Below, one piece after another: positions 49,758-59,137 of a stretch of DNA of 64,000 nucleotides. Below the pieces are notes generated by a model. The model ran no database searches. It was not told the origin of the DNA and saw only the letters and a program-made list of their open reading frames with translations. Position numbers and translations under genes: made by a program. Source of the stretch: Clostridia bacterium. Lineage in GTDB: Bacteria; Bacillota; Clostridia; Oscillospirales; Acutalibacteraceae. Each line of letters opens with the position of its first letter. Position 1 is the first letter of the stretch. The stretch lies in NCBI GenBank assembly GCA_017407645.1, contig JAFQWE010000026.1, positions 1-64,000 of the forward strand, in the 5' to 3' direction.

Positions 49758-50518
49758 TTGGTAACCCCCGTCCATTTTTTCCAGCAGTTTACACCCCATT
49801 GACCGTCAACTGCCAAATTATTGTTTTTTTGCCACACTTTGATGGCGTTTTCGGTATCTTTACCGCACAGGCCGTCAACTGCAACTCCTACTTCACCCTG
49901 CACAAGTCGGGTAAGATTTTTGTATTTATAGGTGTCGCGACGTCTCACAACCGCCGATTTTGCAACCGATTCAGTCTCGCTACCCCACATACCGTCGGTG
50001 CCGTACTTCAGAAACTTGAAGCCGTCGGCAAGGGCCGCCCTCTGAAAAAGCAGAACTCGGTTTGTGGGTGCAGGCTGTGTTGCCACAGTGCCCGACTTGA
50101 ATTCTGCAAGAGGGAAAAGCTTACCCGGACAAGCGGTAGCTTTTAATTCTCCGTGACCCTTAATATCTTTAATGGGATATTTAGCCTTAAGATAGGCTAT
50201 CAGTTCAAAGCCCGACTTTTTCTGAGCGTCACCCATAGGCTCATTTTCAAAGTTGCCCTCAAAGCAAACTCCGATTGAGTTGGCGTTGTAGCTTACTGTG
50301 TGAGCGCCCACTCGGTCTTCAGGTCTGCCGCGCCACACCGAGCCGTCCTTACGGATAAAAAAGTGATAGCCGATACCCGACCAGCCTCTGTCAAGATGCC
50401 AGCGGTGAACGTCCTGCACCGAACAAGATTTTGCCGCCGCGTGATGAAGCACGATAAGGTCGGTTTTTGACCGCTTGGTCATAAAATCAAAGGTAAGAGC
50501 GGCTTCTTTAATTTGCAC
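49754..50518 (-). CDS. Phage endolysin: N-acetylmuramoyl-L-alanine amidase with cell-wall-binding repeats
   Basis: A 254-residue lysin. An amidase_2/PGRP domain (about residues 15-140) has zinc ligands in VLHHAA, VGAHTVSYNANSIGVCFEG and HGELKATACPG. Two peptidoglycan-binding-like repeats follow (KYGTDGMWGSET, VDGLCGKDTENAIKVWQKNN, VDGQWGVNCWKKW). The start is a GTG at 50518, with GAGGTGA upstream, overlapping the previous small gene by 11 bases. It cleaves host peptidoglycan at lysis. Confidence 0.92.
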   Translation of the reverse strand: MQIKEAALTFDFMTKRSKTDLIVLHHAAAKSCSVQDVHRWHLDRGWSGIGYHFFIRKDGSVWRGRPEDRVGAHTVSYNANSIGVCFEGNFENEPMGDAQKKSGFELIAYLKAKYPIKDIKGHGELKATACPGKLFPLAEFKSGTVATQPAPTNRVLLFQRAALADGFKFLKYGTDGMWGSETESVAKSAVVRRRDTYKYKNLTRLVQGEVGVAVDGLCGKDTENAIKVWQKNNNLAVDGQWGVNCWKKWTGVTK

Positions 50519-50699
50519 CGACGCTCACCTCGGTTTTTTCAAGGAAGTTTTTAGCCGCAGAGCGCATCTGGGCAATGGTTGTGGCGGTAGACATTTCTGC
50601 CACCATTTCGGTAAGTGCATCAGGAGTGGCAGAGTCTAACTCTGCCAGCTCCTCTGCCGTCATTTCTCGATAAATTCCACTGTCATACATAATTGGCAT
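50508..50699 (-). CDS. Small phage protein of unknown function
   Basis: A 63-residue acidic, helix-prone protein (MTAEELAELDSATPDALTEMVAEMSTA) with no recognised domain. ATG 50699 overlaps the stop of the upstream adhesion-type gene and is preceded by GGGGG. Its place between the tail-fibre-like gene and the amidase resembles the small XkdX/lysis-accessory genes of Clostridial phages, but no motif proves that. Confidence 0.65.
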   Translation of the reverse strand: MPIMYDSGIYREMTAEELAELDSATPDALTEMVAEMSTATTIAQMRSAAKNFLEKTEVSVGAN

Positions 50700-51646
50700 T
50701 ATACTAACCCCCATATTTTTATTTTTGTGCCTATTGGTAAGGTTGGTCCTTCAAATCTAAGGTACCTGACTTTACTATTTGCCACTACACTAATATCGTT
50801 TAGAATTTTTTTGTATCCTTTTGTATAGGGTAAAACCTCAACATTCCAAAGCAACCCTTTCGGTCTGGTTTCCACTACACAAACAGACTCTGTGTCGTGC
50901 TTTACCCAATCGTTTATATATATCTCGATAGCGTTAGACCCGGATAAACTTGAGCAATAAGAAATACGGTTGGACGGCAAGGTTGTGTTTGGCGTCAAAT
51001 ACAAAGCCACACGAACCCCTTTTTCAGTGGGACCTAATCCATCAACCTTTTGACTAAACATTGTGACTTCTTCTTCAAGCTCGGTTTCCATTAAAAGTTG
51101 CCATTCTTCTTTAACAGCCGCTTCGGCGCGAGCGGCGGCGTCAATCGCGCTTTGGGACGCAGTTTGAGACAACTCTGCCGACTGAGATGCAACCTGAGCC
51201 GCATCCATTGCAAGACTCATTGCGCCCACAAGATTGTGAGAATAACGGTCATATTCATTGCTGTCAACAAGGGATGCCACCGATTGTCCAAACTTGATTT
51301 TTACAACCGAAAAGCACTGTCTTTTTAACATTATATAGTTCTCGTCCACGGTTGTTACAACCAGCTGCAAAGAGGCAGTTGAGCCCGACATAGTTATCTC
51401 TGTAGGCAAAACAAACTCCACTTTGCAACCGTTAAGCTCAACGGGGTAAATCTTTATATTGCCCTCGGCATCCCCAACCTCTACTGTCCACAGTTGGCGG
51501 TCAGTCTGACTTGCCAACTGCTCTGCAAGTGCATCCTCCAAGGTGAAAATCACCTTTGTGGCGTTGTATTCACACTGAAAGCCTGCCTCCTGAACTGATG
51601 AGGGAGTTATGCTTTGGGCACTGACTAAATAATTTATTTCTCTCAT
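50699..51646 (-). CDS. Phage tail/baseplate adhesion-type protein (BppU-like N-terminus)
   Basis: A 315-residue structural protein. Residues 1-120 form a beta domain resembling BppU baseplate upper proteins (VIFTLEDALAEQLASQTDRQLWTVEVG, VEFVLPTEITM). A helical Ala/Ser stretch follows (AAQVASQSAELSQTASQSA, about 160-185, a likely trimeric coiled coil), then a C-terminal receptor-binding-like domain (ending LRFEGPTLPIGTKIKIWGLV). ATG 51646 has AGGAG upstream. It probably binds the host surface. Confidence 0.65.
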   Translation of the reverse strand: MREINYLVSAQSITPSSVQEAGFQCEYNATKVIFTLEDALAEQLASQTDRQLWTVEVGDAEGNIKIYPVELNGCKVEFVLPTEITMSGSTASLQLVVTTVDENYIMLKRQCFSVVKIKFGQSVASLVDSNEYDRYSHNLVGAMSLAMDAAQVASQSAELSQTASQSAIDAAARAEAAVKEEWQLLMETELEEEVTMFSQKVDGLGPTEKGVRVALYLTPNTTLPSNRISYCSSLSGSNAIEIYINDWVKHDTESVCVVETRPKGLLWNVEVLPYTKGYKKILNDISVVANSKVRYLRFEGPTLPIGTKIKIWGLV

Positions 51647-51661
51647 TAAATTCAACTCCTA

Positions 51662-52807
51662 TTATCCTTTGTGATAGTTTAACAAAGCGGCCATATACTG
51701 ACTTGCAAGCTGACTTACCTCACCATTTGTATACAAGGAATTGGCATAATCAAGAATATATTTTTCACCGTAAACTCTGAGTTTTTCTGCAGGATTTTTG
51801 CCGATAAAAAGATTATAGAACTGCTTAATTCTTGCCATATCGTTGGTAGTGAGATATCGGTCGCGCACCAAAAGAGGCAACAGCTTATCAGCGCCGTACT
51901 GCTCAACGTTGTAATTATCCAGAGCTTTCTCAAAAGAACTGACCACTGAATAATTTTCACCCTTTTCGGTGGCGGCGTTATATTTATCAAGATTTGTTTT
52001 AAGTCCTTGCCAACGGTCACGCTCCTTGACGGCGATTTCGAAGAAGTCGTCCTTCAGCTTTGCCGCGGCCAATCCTCCGCTTGTAAGCACAAGCTGTGCC
52101 TCGGTAACCGAAAGATTGTGCATAATAATATATTCCATCAGAATTTCCCCTGCATGAGGTGCCGTAATACCCGTCTGCACAGAGCTTTTGAAGGCGGTCA
52201 TAAGGGTGTTAAGCAAATCTTTTCTTTCCTTAGTTGCCTTTTCAGACGCCTCTTTTTCTGCCTTTTCGGTGGTTTCCTGTTCCTTTTTCGCAGTCTCCGC
52301 CGCCTTTTCCTGCTGCTTATTGTAATATTCCATTTGCTTGATTTCGGCATTGTAAAGGCGGTTGGCGTTATCCTCTGCAACCTGTTGGTCAATAGAGTCA
52401 AGCTTTGTTGTAAGAGCATTGTTGTTGGCGGCTATTTCATCCCGTACCGACTGCTCAATGCTACGCACCGCCGACTCGTACTGCAAACGCGTATTGTAAT
52501 CGGCGTTGCCTCTGCTTACGCCCAATGCCGTCTGCTGAGTGCGGTTAAGTCCTGAGTCGGTGAGACCAAGGTTAGCCATATTTTCAGCAACCTTGCGCTC
52601 ACCGATATATTGCTTTACTGCGTTTTCATCATAGATAGAGCGGTATTTTCCGCTTAGTTTACCAATATCATCGGCGCCCGCCTGAGTTACCTGCTGATTT
52701 TTTATTGCAGTATCAAGCTTTGCTTGCTCTTTTCGTTTTTTAGCAAGCTCCTCTTGCATTTTGTTTTGTTGCTCAGCCGCGCTGATATAATTTATGTTTT
52801 CCGTCAC
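51662..52807 (-). CDS. Phage coiled-coil structural protein, unknown
   Basis: A 381-residue protein with strongly charged helical segments (about residues 10-40 and 150-205, Lys/Glu-rich: QEKAAETAKKEQETTEKAEK). No catalytic motif. In short-tailed phages this position often holds an internal or ejection protein, or a tail-needle component. The start is GTG at 52807, overlapping the previous stop (GTGA). Confidence 0.6.
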   Translation of the reverse strand: MTENINYISAAEQQNKMQEELAKKRKEQAKLDTAIKNQQVTQAGADDIGKLSGKYRSIYDENAVKQYIGERKVAENMANLGLTDSGLNRTQQTALGVSRGNADYNTRLQYESAVRSIEQSVRDEIAANNNALTTKLDSIDQQVAEDNANRLYNAEIKQMEYYNKQQEKAAETAKKEQETTEKAEKEASEKATKERKDLLNTLMTAFKSSVQTGITAPHAGEILMEYIIMHNLSVTEAQLVLTSGGLAAAKLKDDFFEIAVKERDRWQGLKTNLDKYNAATEKGENYSVVSSFEKALDNYNVEQYGADKLLPLLVRDRYLTTNDMARIKQFYNLFIGKNPAEKLRVYGEKYILDYANSLYTNGEVSQLASQYMAALLNYHKG

Positions 52808-54936
52808 ACTGTTTCACCTGTTTCCTTATAAATTATTGTTAAGCCTTCCATTGACAGCTCTCCCCTGCCGCTCACCTGCAAAGAAAAATCGGCTACTGAA
52901 TTGGCAGAGGGATATATGCGCTGTCGGTACAAAAGTCCGTCGTCATTTTCGTCGCACGAAACTGCGTGAGATGATAAAATCTTACCGTCTGACAAACACT
53001 CTACCAACACTTGTCCCTGATTTTTCCCCAATGCGAAAAGCACGCTGTCGATGTTTTTCATTCGGTCGGGCGCGCCAAAAATAAAGTGCTTGGTAGAAAA
53101 TCCACAGGATATGGGATGCTCATTATCGCCGCAAAAATCAGCCTTTGCTCCCTCGTCGAATGACAGGGTATACATACCCTTATCGGTTATAATCAGCACC
53201 TTTGTTTCAAGAACGCACAGGTGAGATATGCTTCCCATAAAGGAGGGCAAAGTCCATACATACCAAGCCATATTTCTTTGAGCATTTTTATCGGCGGCGT
53301 AAGATGTGTAGCCTTTAAAGGCGGTGCTTTCGTAATCAAGCAGGTACACCTTGTCGTCAATAAAAAGACAGTATTTGCCCATAACGTCGACACTTTTTGC
53401 CTTTTTAAGTGACTGTGCACTGTGCCTTTTAAGAAGGGGCTCTATAAGATAACCAACCTCACGGACGTTACGCTCGTTATACTGACCGTAGCTGACCAAG
53501 GTGTAAACCTTGCCGTTGCTGTTAAGCCAAACCAATCGGTTAGAGCAAAGCTGAACTGTATCGGGACAATCGCACCCTATACCTGAATGCAAGGGTGTCA
53601 TTGGGAAGGTAGCGGCAAGGGTGGTAATATCCACTACCGCACCTGATGAAAGGTCGGTAGCAGTAACCGTTTCGCCCTGCACGTACTGTGACACGGTAAG
53701 GGCGTTCTTTTGAAATATTACCAACAAATCGGACTGCTGAGCCAAGGCGGTAACGTCTGACGAATCACCTACGTAGGCGTAATTGTTTTCGGGAAAGTAG
53801 GTAGGTCTGTTAAGATCGGACCAATAAACGGCACCGGGGCAATGGGGATTGCCTGTCACAAACAAACGGGTGCCACCGCCAATACCCCCTCGTGAGCCAC
53901 CGAACCAACAGCTTTTTGTCATACCCAGAATAACGTGAGCGTTAGCGGCATCAAGGCTTCTCACGGTAACCCTCATATTAGACGAGGAGTTGCTGTATGC
54001 ACCCACCGATACGGGACCGATATGCATACCGAAGTTTGCGGCATCCTTTGTTTTTGCCACAAAAACAATGGTGTTGGTATAGGCATCGTACGCCACCCTT
54101 TGCTGATACTCAACCGAATCGCTCTGATTGTCGGGTATATAGGTTGCCGTAACGGGATCAGATACGTAGCGAGAATAGGTGTAATCTGCACTGCGGTCGA
54201 TATTTGGTCCGACCAAAATTCTGTGGGTAACGGCTCCTTTAACGGGATCGTACAATTCAACCGTTATCTCTTCCCCACCCCTCGTCTGACGAGGCAGCTT
54301 CCAAGCAGTTACTATACCGTTTGCAGTGGCAAGCATTCGATAGCTGTCGCAAAGCATATTGTAGCCTTCAAAAAGCGAGCCCGACAAATCGCAGTTATCG
54401 GGCGACGTGGAGCCGTTGTTGTTTATCAGCACGGTGGGAATATAGATTTCCTCGTCATATTCTATCTTCACGTCGCCGTCAAAAAAGTTTTTTGTGCACT
54501 TAACGCCGTTAATACTGCTGTTAGAATCCATCTGAAGTCTCAAAACCGTATTCTTTTCACTGTTGATAGGAATAGTAAGATACTTATCATCGGGGTAAAC
54601 CTCGGAATTGAAGGTGCTTGCCATAGTTATCTGCCCGTTATCCTCGGTTACGGATAAAATATTAGGCTGAGGCTCCTCGTCGTCAAAAAAAATGTTGCCA
54701 AACAGCCAAGCCACCTTATCGGTCTGACAAAAATCATCCGCTTTAAAAGGAGTGGCTTTTTCAAAAATGAAGGGTGGTCGTGTTCGCAGTCTGCCCTTGT
54801 TAAAATACATATTGTTACAATCGGTCAACTGATTATCCCCCACGTAAGAGGGGGCGTCCGCCACATTCACACCGCCCGAAAGCTGAGGAATTATAACCCG
54901 ACGTTTGCCCTGTCGGTTAAGATAGGGATAACGCAT
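52804..54936 (-). CDS. Large phage tail/stabilisation (nozzle-like) protein
   Basis: A 710-residue beta-rich protein. The N-terminal LSGGVNVADAPSYVGDNQLTDCNNMYF phrase is typical of podoviral stabilisation or tail-hub proteins related to the P22 gp10 / T7 gp12 nozzle, which plug the portal complex. Several blade-like repeats follow (WLFGNIFF, RLVWLNSNGKVYTL, KYCLFIDDKVYLLDY, CVLETKVLIITDKGMYTL). Its start overlaps the connector stop by one base. Assignment by general pattern. Confidence 0.65.
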   Translation of the reverse strand: MRYPYLNRQGKRRVIIPQLSGGVNVADAPSYVGDNQLTDCNNMYFNKGRLRTRPPFIFEKATPFKADDFCQTDKVAWLFGNIFFDDEEPQPNILSVTEDNGQITMASTFNSEVYPDDKYLTIPINSEKNTVLRLQMDSNSSINGVKCTKNFFDGDVKIEYDEEIYIPTVLINNNGSTSPDNCDLSGSLFEGYNMLCDSYRMLATANGIVTAWKLPRQTRGGEEITVELYDPVKGAVTHRILVGPNIDRSADYTYSRYVSDPVTATYIPDNQSDSVEYQQRVAYDAYTNTIVFVAKTKDAANFGMHIGPVSVGAYSNSSSNMRVTVRSLDAANAHVILGMTKSCWFGGSRGGIGGGTRLFVTGNPHCPGAVYWSDLNRPTYFPENNYAYVGDSSDVTALAQQSDLLVIFQKNALTVSQYVQGETVTATDLSSGAVVDITTLAATFPMTPLHSGIGCDCPDTVQLCSNRLVWLNSNGKVYTLVSYGQYNERNVREVGYLIEPLLKRHSAQSLKKAKSVDVMGKYCLFIDDKVYLLDYESTAFKGYTSYAADKNAQRNMAWYVWTLPSFMGSISHLCVLETKVLIITDKGMYTLSFDEGAKADFCGDNEHPISCGFSTKHFIFGAPDRMKNIDSVLFALGKNQGQVLVECLSDGKILSSHAVSCDENDDGLLYRQRIYPSANSVADFSLQVSGRGELSMEGLTIIYKETGETV

Positions 54937-55277
54937 CAGTCATCCCCCCTCGGCAATTTGTCGGTTATTTTTGAAGAGGATGACAGCAGTCGGCGTTTTT
55001 GACTGTAAAGGGAGGCAAAAAACTGATTTTTGTCTCCGTCACCGCGGTAAAGGGCTAAATACATCGCCACTCCGTAAAGGGCAATATCGCTAAGCAGGTT
55101 TTCAGGCAGGCAAAGTCGGTCTGAAAGAGTATTGATGGGATAAAAAGGCTTGCCCGTAGCGGTGCAAATATCGGCGCACACCTGATTTATAAAGGTAATA
55201 CCTGCCTCGTAAACGTCATCGCTTTTGCGGTAGCCCAGATTTATTACCGCACTGTCCAAAAGATTTTTGCCCGTCAT
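54936..55277 (-). CDS. Phage head-tail connector protein
   Basis: This 113-residue mainly helical protein lies directly after the portal gene (ATGA overlap). Size, position and sequence style (a DVYEAGITFINQVCADI helix and LPENLLSDIALYGVAMYLALYRGD) match gp4/gp6-like head-completion proteins that sit below the portal. No catalytic residues are expected. Confidence 0.7.
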   Translation of the reverse strand: MTGKNLLDSAVINLGYRKSDDVYEAGITFINQVCADICTATGKPFYPINTLSDRLCLPENLLSDIALYGVAMYLALYRGDGDKNQFFASLYSQKRRLLSSSSKITDKLPRGDD

Positions 55278-57094
55278 ATTGCACCCACCTTTCCTGTGGC
55301 TTTTGCCAAAATTTCCTCTTGCTTTTGGGGTGGCAAAAGGTCAAACTGCTCTCGTATTTCGGCAGGCAGTCCCTGAAGTAAATCTTCGCTTGTAAAGCTT
55401 GAACTTTCTTCCGAAGTTGGCTCATTCTTTTGCCTTAAATCTTCCATAAGGCCGCTCACGTCAGGCACAATTCCCGTTGGCAAACGCTCAAGATACTGCA
55501 TAATGTCAATTACCTTGCGGTCAAACAGACTGTCAAGGATACTGATGCTTTGAGCCTCGCTCCAAAGAGTAGAAGCGCCCACGTCCACCTTAACCGAAAG
55601 CATTGTGTCGGCATAATCCTTGCTATTAAAGGGAAGATACCATACGCCCTGTCGGTCGGTAATTTTAAGACTGCGGCTGCCGTACATATTGACCCAAAAG
55701 CTTGCCCAAACACGCACGGTATCCTCAATAAACTGATAAAATCGGTTTTTGAACATCTGCATAGGCATAGTTGCCGCCTCTCGAACCGCAAGAATTGCAG
55801 AGGTGTTGTCAGGCACAATATCACCAAGAGCGGCGTCGTTTGCGCCCGATTGAGTGAGGGTGTTGCCGATGATACTTTGAGCCATATTGTCAAACTGAGC
55901 ATAAAAAGCAGGAGGAGTTACGTATTGCAATGCGCCTGCAACTCCGTTACCGTTAAGACTGACGGCATTGATAATCTGACCGGGGTCATTTGATATATCC
56001 TGAGGAATGGCATCCATATCTTTTACAAGAATGGGCATACCGTTAATCATTACCGCCCAGACTGCCGCAGTCAGCATACGGTTAATGGCAATCTGATTGG
56101 GAATAAGCCAGGTTACCTCGCTTTCACCGTAAAAGCAGTTGCTTCTTTGCTCCCAACAAAATGCCGAGAAGGGATAAACGTCCACACCGCAGTCCCACTC
56201 TTCTCTGACAGTGGCGTTTTTGCAAACTCTGACGGCTTTAACGTGAGTTTTGCCACCCTCCTTAACCTTGTAAAACTTGGTGAGCAGGGTGCATTTTTTA
56301 TCCTCGTCAAGAGCCTTTGAGCCGTAATCCCCTGCAAGACTGTCGGTGTCGTTGTCTGCCTTAACGCTTTCAATTTCCTCACTGGGTCTGCCGTTTAATT
56401 TCATCTGTTCCTTAATCTTTTGCACGCTTACGCGCTGTTCAATTATGATATAGGGCTGACTTTGAATATCCCTTTTAGTCACGTCACCAACGTAAAAGTT
56501 TTCAACGTCAATCAGTTCACAGCATATGTCACCTTTAAGGGCTTTTGTGCGCTCTGCGTCGGCATAAAGTCCGGTCACCACGTCTTCATCCCAGTAGGTG
56601 TGCAAAATGGCGGTGCCGCTTATATAAGCCTTGCGAAGCGCCAAATCCTTAATTTCGTTAAAACGAAGCCTCTCCATTGTGGTATTGCAGTAGTCACCCA
56701 AGGTGCCCACAACAAAATCTGTTCTTTCGTCATCGCTCATTTGTGCAAATGGGTCAAGTCCACCCTCAATCAAAGAGGGCATCTGTCTGCGCAAGGAGGA
56801 ATACTGCTCGCCCCTGTTTGACAAAGAAGATACACCCTCTGCCGTAAAACTGACAGAGACAGGTGCCGACACAATAAAGGACTGCTTGTAGTCACCAATG
56901 CGCTTTATAACGTTGTGGCGCACAAGAGGACGGTCGGAGCCGCATTTTGCCCCGTGCCACTGGTCGCCCACGTAAAAGCGCTCGTTACGCTTGGACTGCT
57001 CATAGAGTCCCTTTTCACCCATATTACCCTTGTAGGTAACGCCTGCCTGATATTCTTTAAAAATCTGTTTAGGAGTATTGTTGTTTTTATTCAT
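55274..57094 (-). CDS. Phage portal protein
   Basis: This 606-residue portal subunit forms the DNA entry channel. The N-terminal NERFYVGDQWHG and RHNVIKRIGDYKQSFI, the central YISGTAILHTYWDED and PFSAFCWEQRSNCFYGESEVTWLIPNQIAINRM, and the C-terminal helices (VREAATMPMQMFKNRFYQFIEDTVRVWASFW) follow the portal pattern. GGAGGTAAAA precedes the ATG. An acidic/Ser-rich tail ends at KATGKVGAI. Confidence 0.88.
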   Translation of the reverse strand: MNKNNNTPKQIFKEYQAGVTYKGNMGEKGLYEQSKRNERFYVGDQWHGAKCGSDRPLVRHNVIKRIGDYKQSFIVSAPVSVSFTAEGVSSLSNRGEQYSSLRRQMPSLIEGGLDPFAQMSDDERTDFVVGTLGDYCNTTMERLRFNEIKDLALRKAYISGTAILHTYWDEDVVTGLYADAERTKALKGDICCELIDVENFYVGDVTKRDIQSQPYIIIEQRVSVQKIKEQMKLNGRPSEEIESVKADNDTDSLAGDYGSKALDEDKKCTLLTKFYKVKEGGKTHVKAVRVCKNATVREEWDCGVDVYPFSAFCWEQRSNCFYGESEVTWLIPNQIAINRMLTAAVWAVMINGMPILVKDMDAIPQDISNDPGQIINAVSLNGNGVAGALQYVTPPAFYAQFDNMAQSIIGNTLTQSGANDAALGDIVPDNTSAILAVREAATMPMQMFKNRFYQFIEDTVRVWASFWVNMYGSRSLKITDRQGVWYLPFNSKDYADTMLSVKVDVGASTLWSEAQSISILDSLFDRKVIDIMQYLERLPTGIVPDVSGLMEDLRQKNEPTSEESSSFTSEDLLQGLPAEIREQFDLLPPQKQEEILAKATGKVGAI

Positions 57095-57103
57095 TTTTAC
57101 CTC

Positions 57104-57152
57104 CGTTAAAAAATTACTCCGACGCCTTCGGCATCAGCCAAAAACGCCGGAG
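57104..57152 (-). terminator. Possible attenuating terminator between capsid and portal genes
   Basis: On the minus strand, CTCCGGCG pairs with CGTCGGAG around an inner GGC/GCC hairpin, followed by TAATTTTTTAA. It could make the capsid message more abundant than the downstream message. Confidence 0.45.
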
Positions 57153-57168
57153 CACAAGTTAATTATTA

Positions 57169-58080
57169 TTAGTAGGAATAAGCGTATACGGTGTTAACTG
57201 CTGACTTTTTAACAAGGAAGTCATACACAAAGCGGAAGTCAAGCTTGTATGCATCCAAATCGATGTTCTGGTCAGGAGTCCAGAAACGCATCTTCTGGGT
57301 CTTCATAACGCGGTTAACAACCTTACGGGGAAGAACGATAAGGCCAACGTTAACTGCATCTTCTGCAGGAGTAAAGCCGAATTTACCGTCACCGTCATTG
57401 TAAACATAATCACTCTTCATACGGGCGGCAGGCACGCGGATGATGGGGCAACCGTTAAAGGTCTTAACCTTGGTGTTAACCTCGCCCTTGCTGAAATCAG
57501 AGATGTCAAGACGGCGCTCAAGCTCGGTTGTCTTCATAAGGTCGTTGTAGAAGGTGGGGTCTGCAAATGCGATAAGGTCTTCATCCTCGCTGTATGCCTC
57601 ACCTACTGCATTGATTGCCTGTGTAAGAATGCTTACAGAGTGGTTTTCAATAGCAGTACCCTTGCCGATAACCTGGTTGTTGTCAGATGCAATGGAATAA
57701 AGCTTTGACAAGGCGTATGCGTCAACCTCGGGAACAACCTGAGTGCGAACAAACTCGCCTGCCTTACCTGAAAGGCGTGCAGGAAGATTGTCAATGCCTG
57801 CTTCCTCTGCATCAAGGCGGTCAATGGTAAAGGTGGTGCCGCGCTCCATTGTAAGCTCATAAGGGGTCTGGTTGATTTTTACCGCACCCTTGGGGAAGCC
57901 GGTCTCGCGGTCATAGTCACCAAGGCCGTCCATCTCTACGTCGTCGATAAGAACGGTTTTGGTGCCTGTAAACTTTGCAACCATACCGCCGTCGCCGAAA
58001 AATCCTGTTGCAGCCTTTGCCGCAATCATCTTGTCAAGCTCACCGTCGAGCTTGCTGTGAAAAACAAAATTGTTTGCCAT
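57169..58080 (-). CDS. Phage major capsid protein
   Basis: This 303-residue protein forms the shell. It opens MANNFVFHSKLDGELDKMIAAKAATGFFGDGG and has GTKTVLIDDVEMDGLGDYDR, MERGTTFTIDRLDAEEAG and a C-terminal VGLIVLPRKVVNRVMKTQKMRFW, the pattern of HK97-fold capsid proteins with a central DTYALSKL-like helix. No maturation protease gene is present. AAGGAG lies before the ATG. It stands between the scaffold and portal genes. Confidence 0.85.
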   Translation of the reverse strand: MANNFVFHSKLDGELDKMIAAKAATGFFGDGGMVAKFTGTKTVLIDDVEMDGLGDYDRETGFPKGAVKINQTPYELTMERGTTFTIDRLDAEEAGIDNLPARLSGKAGEFVRTQVVPEVDAYALSKLYSIASDNNQVIGKGTAIENHSVSILTQAINAVGEAYSEDEDLIAFADPTFYNDLMKTTELERRLDISDFSKGEVNTKVKTFNGCPIIRVPAARMKSDYVYNDGDGKFGFTPAEDAVNVGLIVLPRKVVNRVMKTQKMRFWTPDQNIDLDAYKLDFRFVYDFLVKKSAVNTVYAYSY

Positions 58081-58112
58081 AATTTAAAAATTCTCCTTAT
58101 AATGATTGTAGT

Positions 58113-58877
58113 TTAATACTGTCCCCAAAGGGCTTTATATACAGATGCCATTTCGGGACTTGTGCCGTCGGAAGCCTCACTTTTTAAAGAGGGGGTGGCA
58201 GAATTTGCCGCCGCCCTTTGCGACTGCTCTGCGGCACGGATTTTTGCCTGCTCTTTGCAGACGTGCATTGCATAGGCGTACTTTAACGGCACACCCTCAA
58301 TAGCCGAGCATTCCTTTACCCAATTAGGCAGGGCGCCGAAATCCTGCGCCTGAGGAAACTCGCTCTGAAGCTCCAAAAACTCCTCTGCCAAGCGGTGATT
58401 TATATCATCCTTTGCCGCTTGTTCGGACGATTTTTCCTCACCGTCAGATTGAGCACCTCGAAGCTTTGCAATTTGCTCGTCGGCTATTTGCTTGGCAAGA
58501 GTTGGGTCGGAAACTTTACCGCTTATGTCGGTGGCAAGCCTTTGCTCACCCTCGTCAATCAGTCGGTTAAGCAGTTCCTTTACCCCATTCTCGCCTGACA
58601 GTCTGGCAAGATATTTTAGCCTGTCTATATGGGGCTTTGAGTATAGCCCGATTTGTACAAGTTGCTCGGCTTCATCGCGGCCAAACTGTCTTGGTTGGTG
58701 GTTAAAAACCGTTGTAAGATATGCCTCATTGGTCTCGTGATTTTGAGAAACAGGCTCATTTTCAGTCACTGTGGCAGGTGAATCAAAATCAGACCTCTGC
58801 TCAAAATCGGCGGTTTGCTCAGTGTCAACGGGGATGGCAACCTCATCGGCACTGCAGGATAAATTTTCCTGTGTCAT
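58113..58877 (-). CDS. Phage scaffolding-like protein
   Basis: A 254-residue hydrophilic protein: an acidic, disordered first 50 residues, a helical middle (FGRDEAEQLVQIGLYSKPHIDRLKYLARLSG; LAKQIADEQIAKLRGAQSDGEEKSSEQAAKDDI), and an Ala/Ser-rich end. Composition and position immediately before the capsid gene fit a scaffolding or capsid-assembly protein. AAAGGAGAAAAAGT precedes the ATG. No enzyme motif. Confidence 0.75.
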   Translation of the reverse strand: MTQENLSCSADEVAIPVDTEQTADFEQRSDFDSPATVTENEPVSQNHETNEAYLTTVFNHQPRQFGRDEAEQLVQIGLYSKPHIDRLKYLARLSGENGVKELLNRLIDEGEQRLATDISGKVSDPTLAKQIADEQIAKLRGAQSDGEEKSSEQAAKDDINHRLAEEFLELQSEFPQAQDFGALPNWVKECSAIEGVPLKYAYAMHVCKEQAKIRAAEQSQRAAANSATPSLKSEASDGTSPEMASVYKALWGQY

Positions 58878-58909
58878 ACTTTTTCTCCTTTCTCATGGCG
58901 AGAGATATA

Positions 58910-59137
58910 TCATAAAGACCTTTCAGTCGGGTCTTGCTGTACGTCACCGTTATAGCTCCAAAAATTCTGCATCTCAATCTGCTTAATGCGAGCCTCACGG
59001 TCCTGTCGGGCAGTGTCCTCTGCTTTTCTTGGGGCAAAGGATTTGTTTTTGCTACCCAAAACGTAACCCACCAAAAAAATGGCGGTGCAAATAATGGCGG
59101 TGCATAGTGCCACCGCAAAAGATAAAAAGATAATCAT
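58910..59137 (-). CDS. Small single-pass membrane protein of the phage block
   Basis: A 75-residue protein with one N-terminal hydrophobic segment (IIFLSFAVALCTAIICTAIF) and a charged tail ending QQDPTERSL. ATG 59137 has GGAGG six bases upstream and overlaps the terminase stop as ATGA, so this start is preferred over 59143. Function unknown. Confidence 0.65.
   Translation of the reverse strand: MIIFLSFAVALCTAIICTAIFLVGYVLGSKNKSFAPRKAEDTARQDREARIKQIEMQNFWSYNGDVQQDPTERSL

Noticed and set aside
53935..54657. 240-codon plus-strand frame opposite the large tail protein gene
   Set aside because: Antisense shadow: no start signal, no recognisable domain, composition unlike neighbours.
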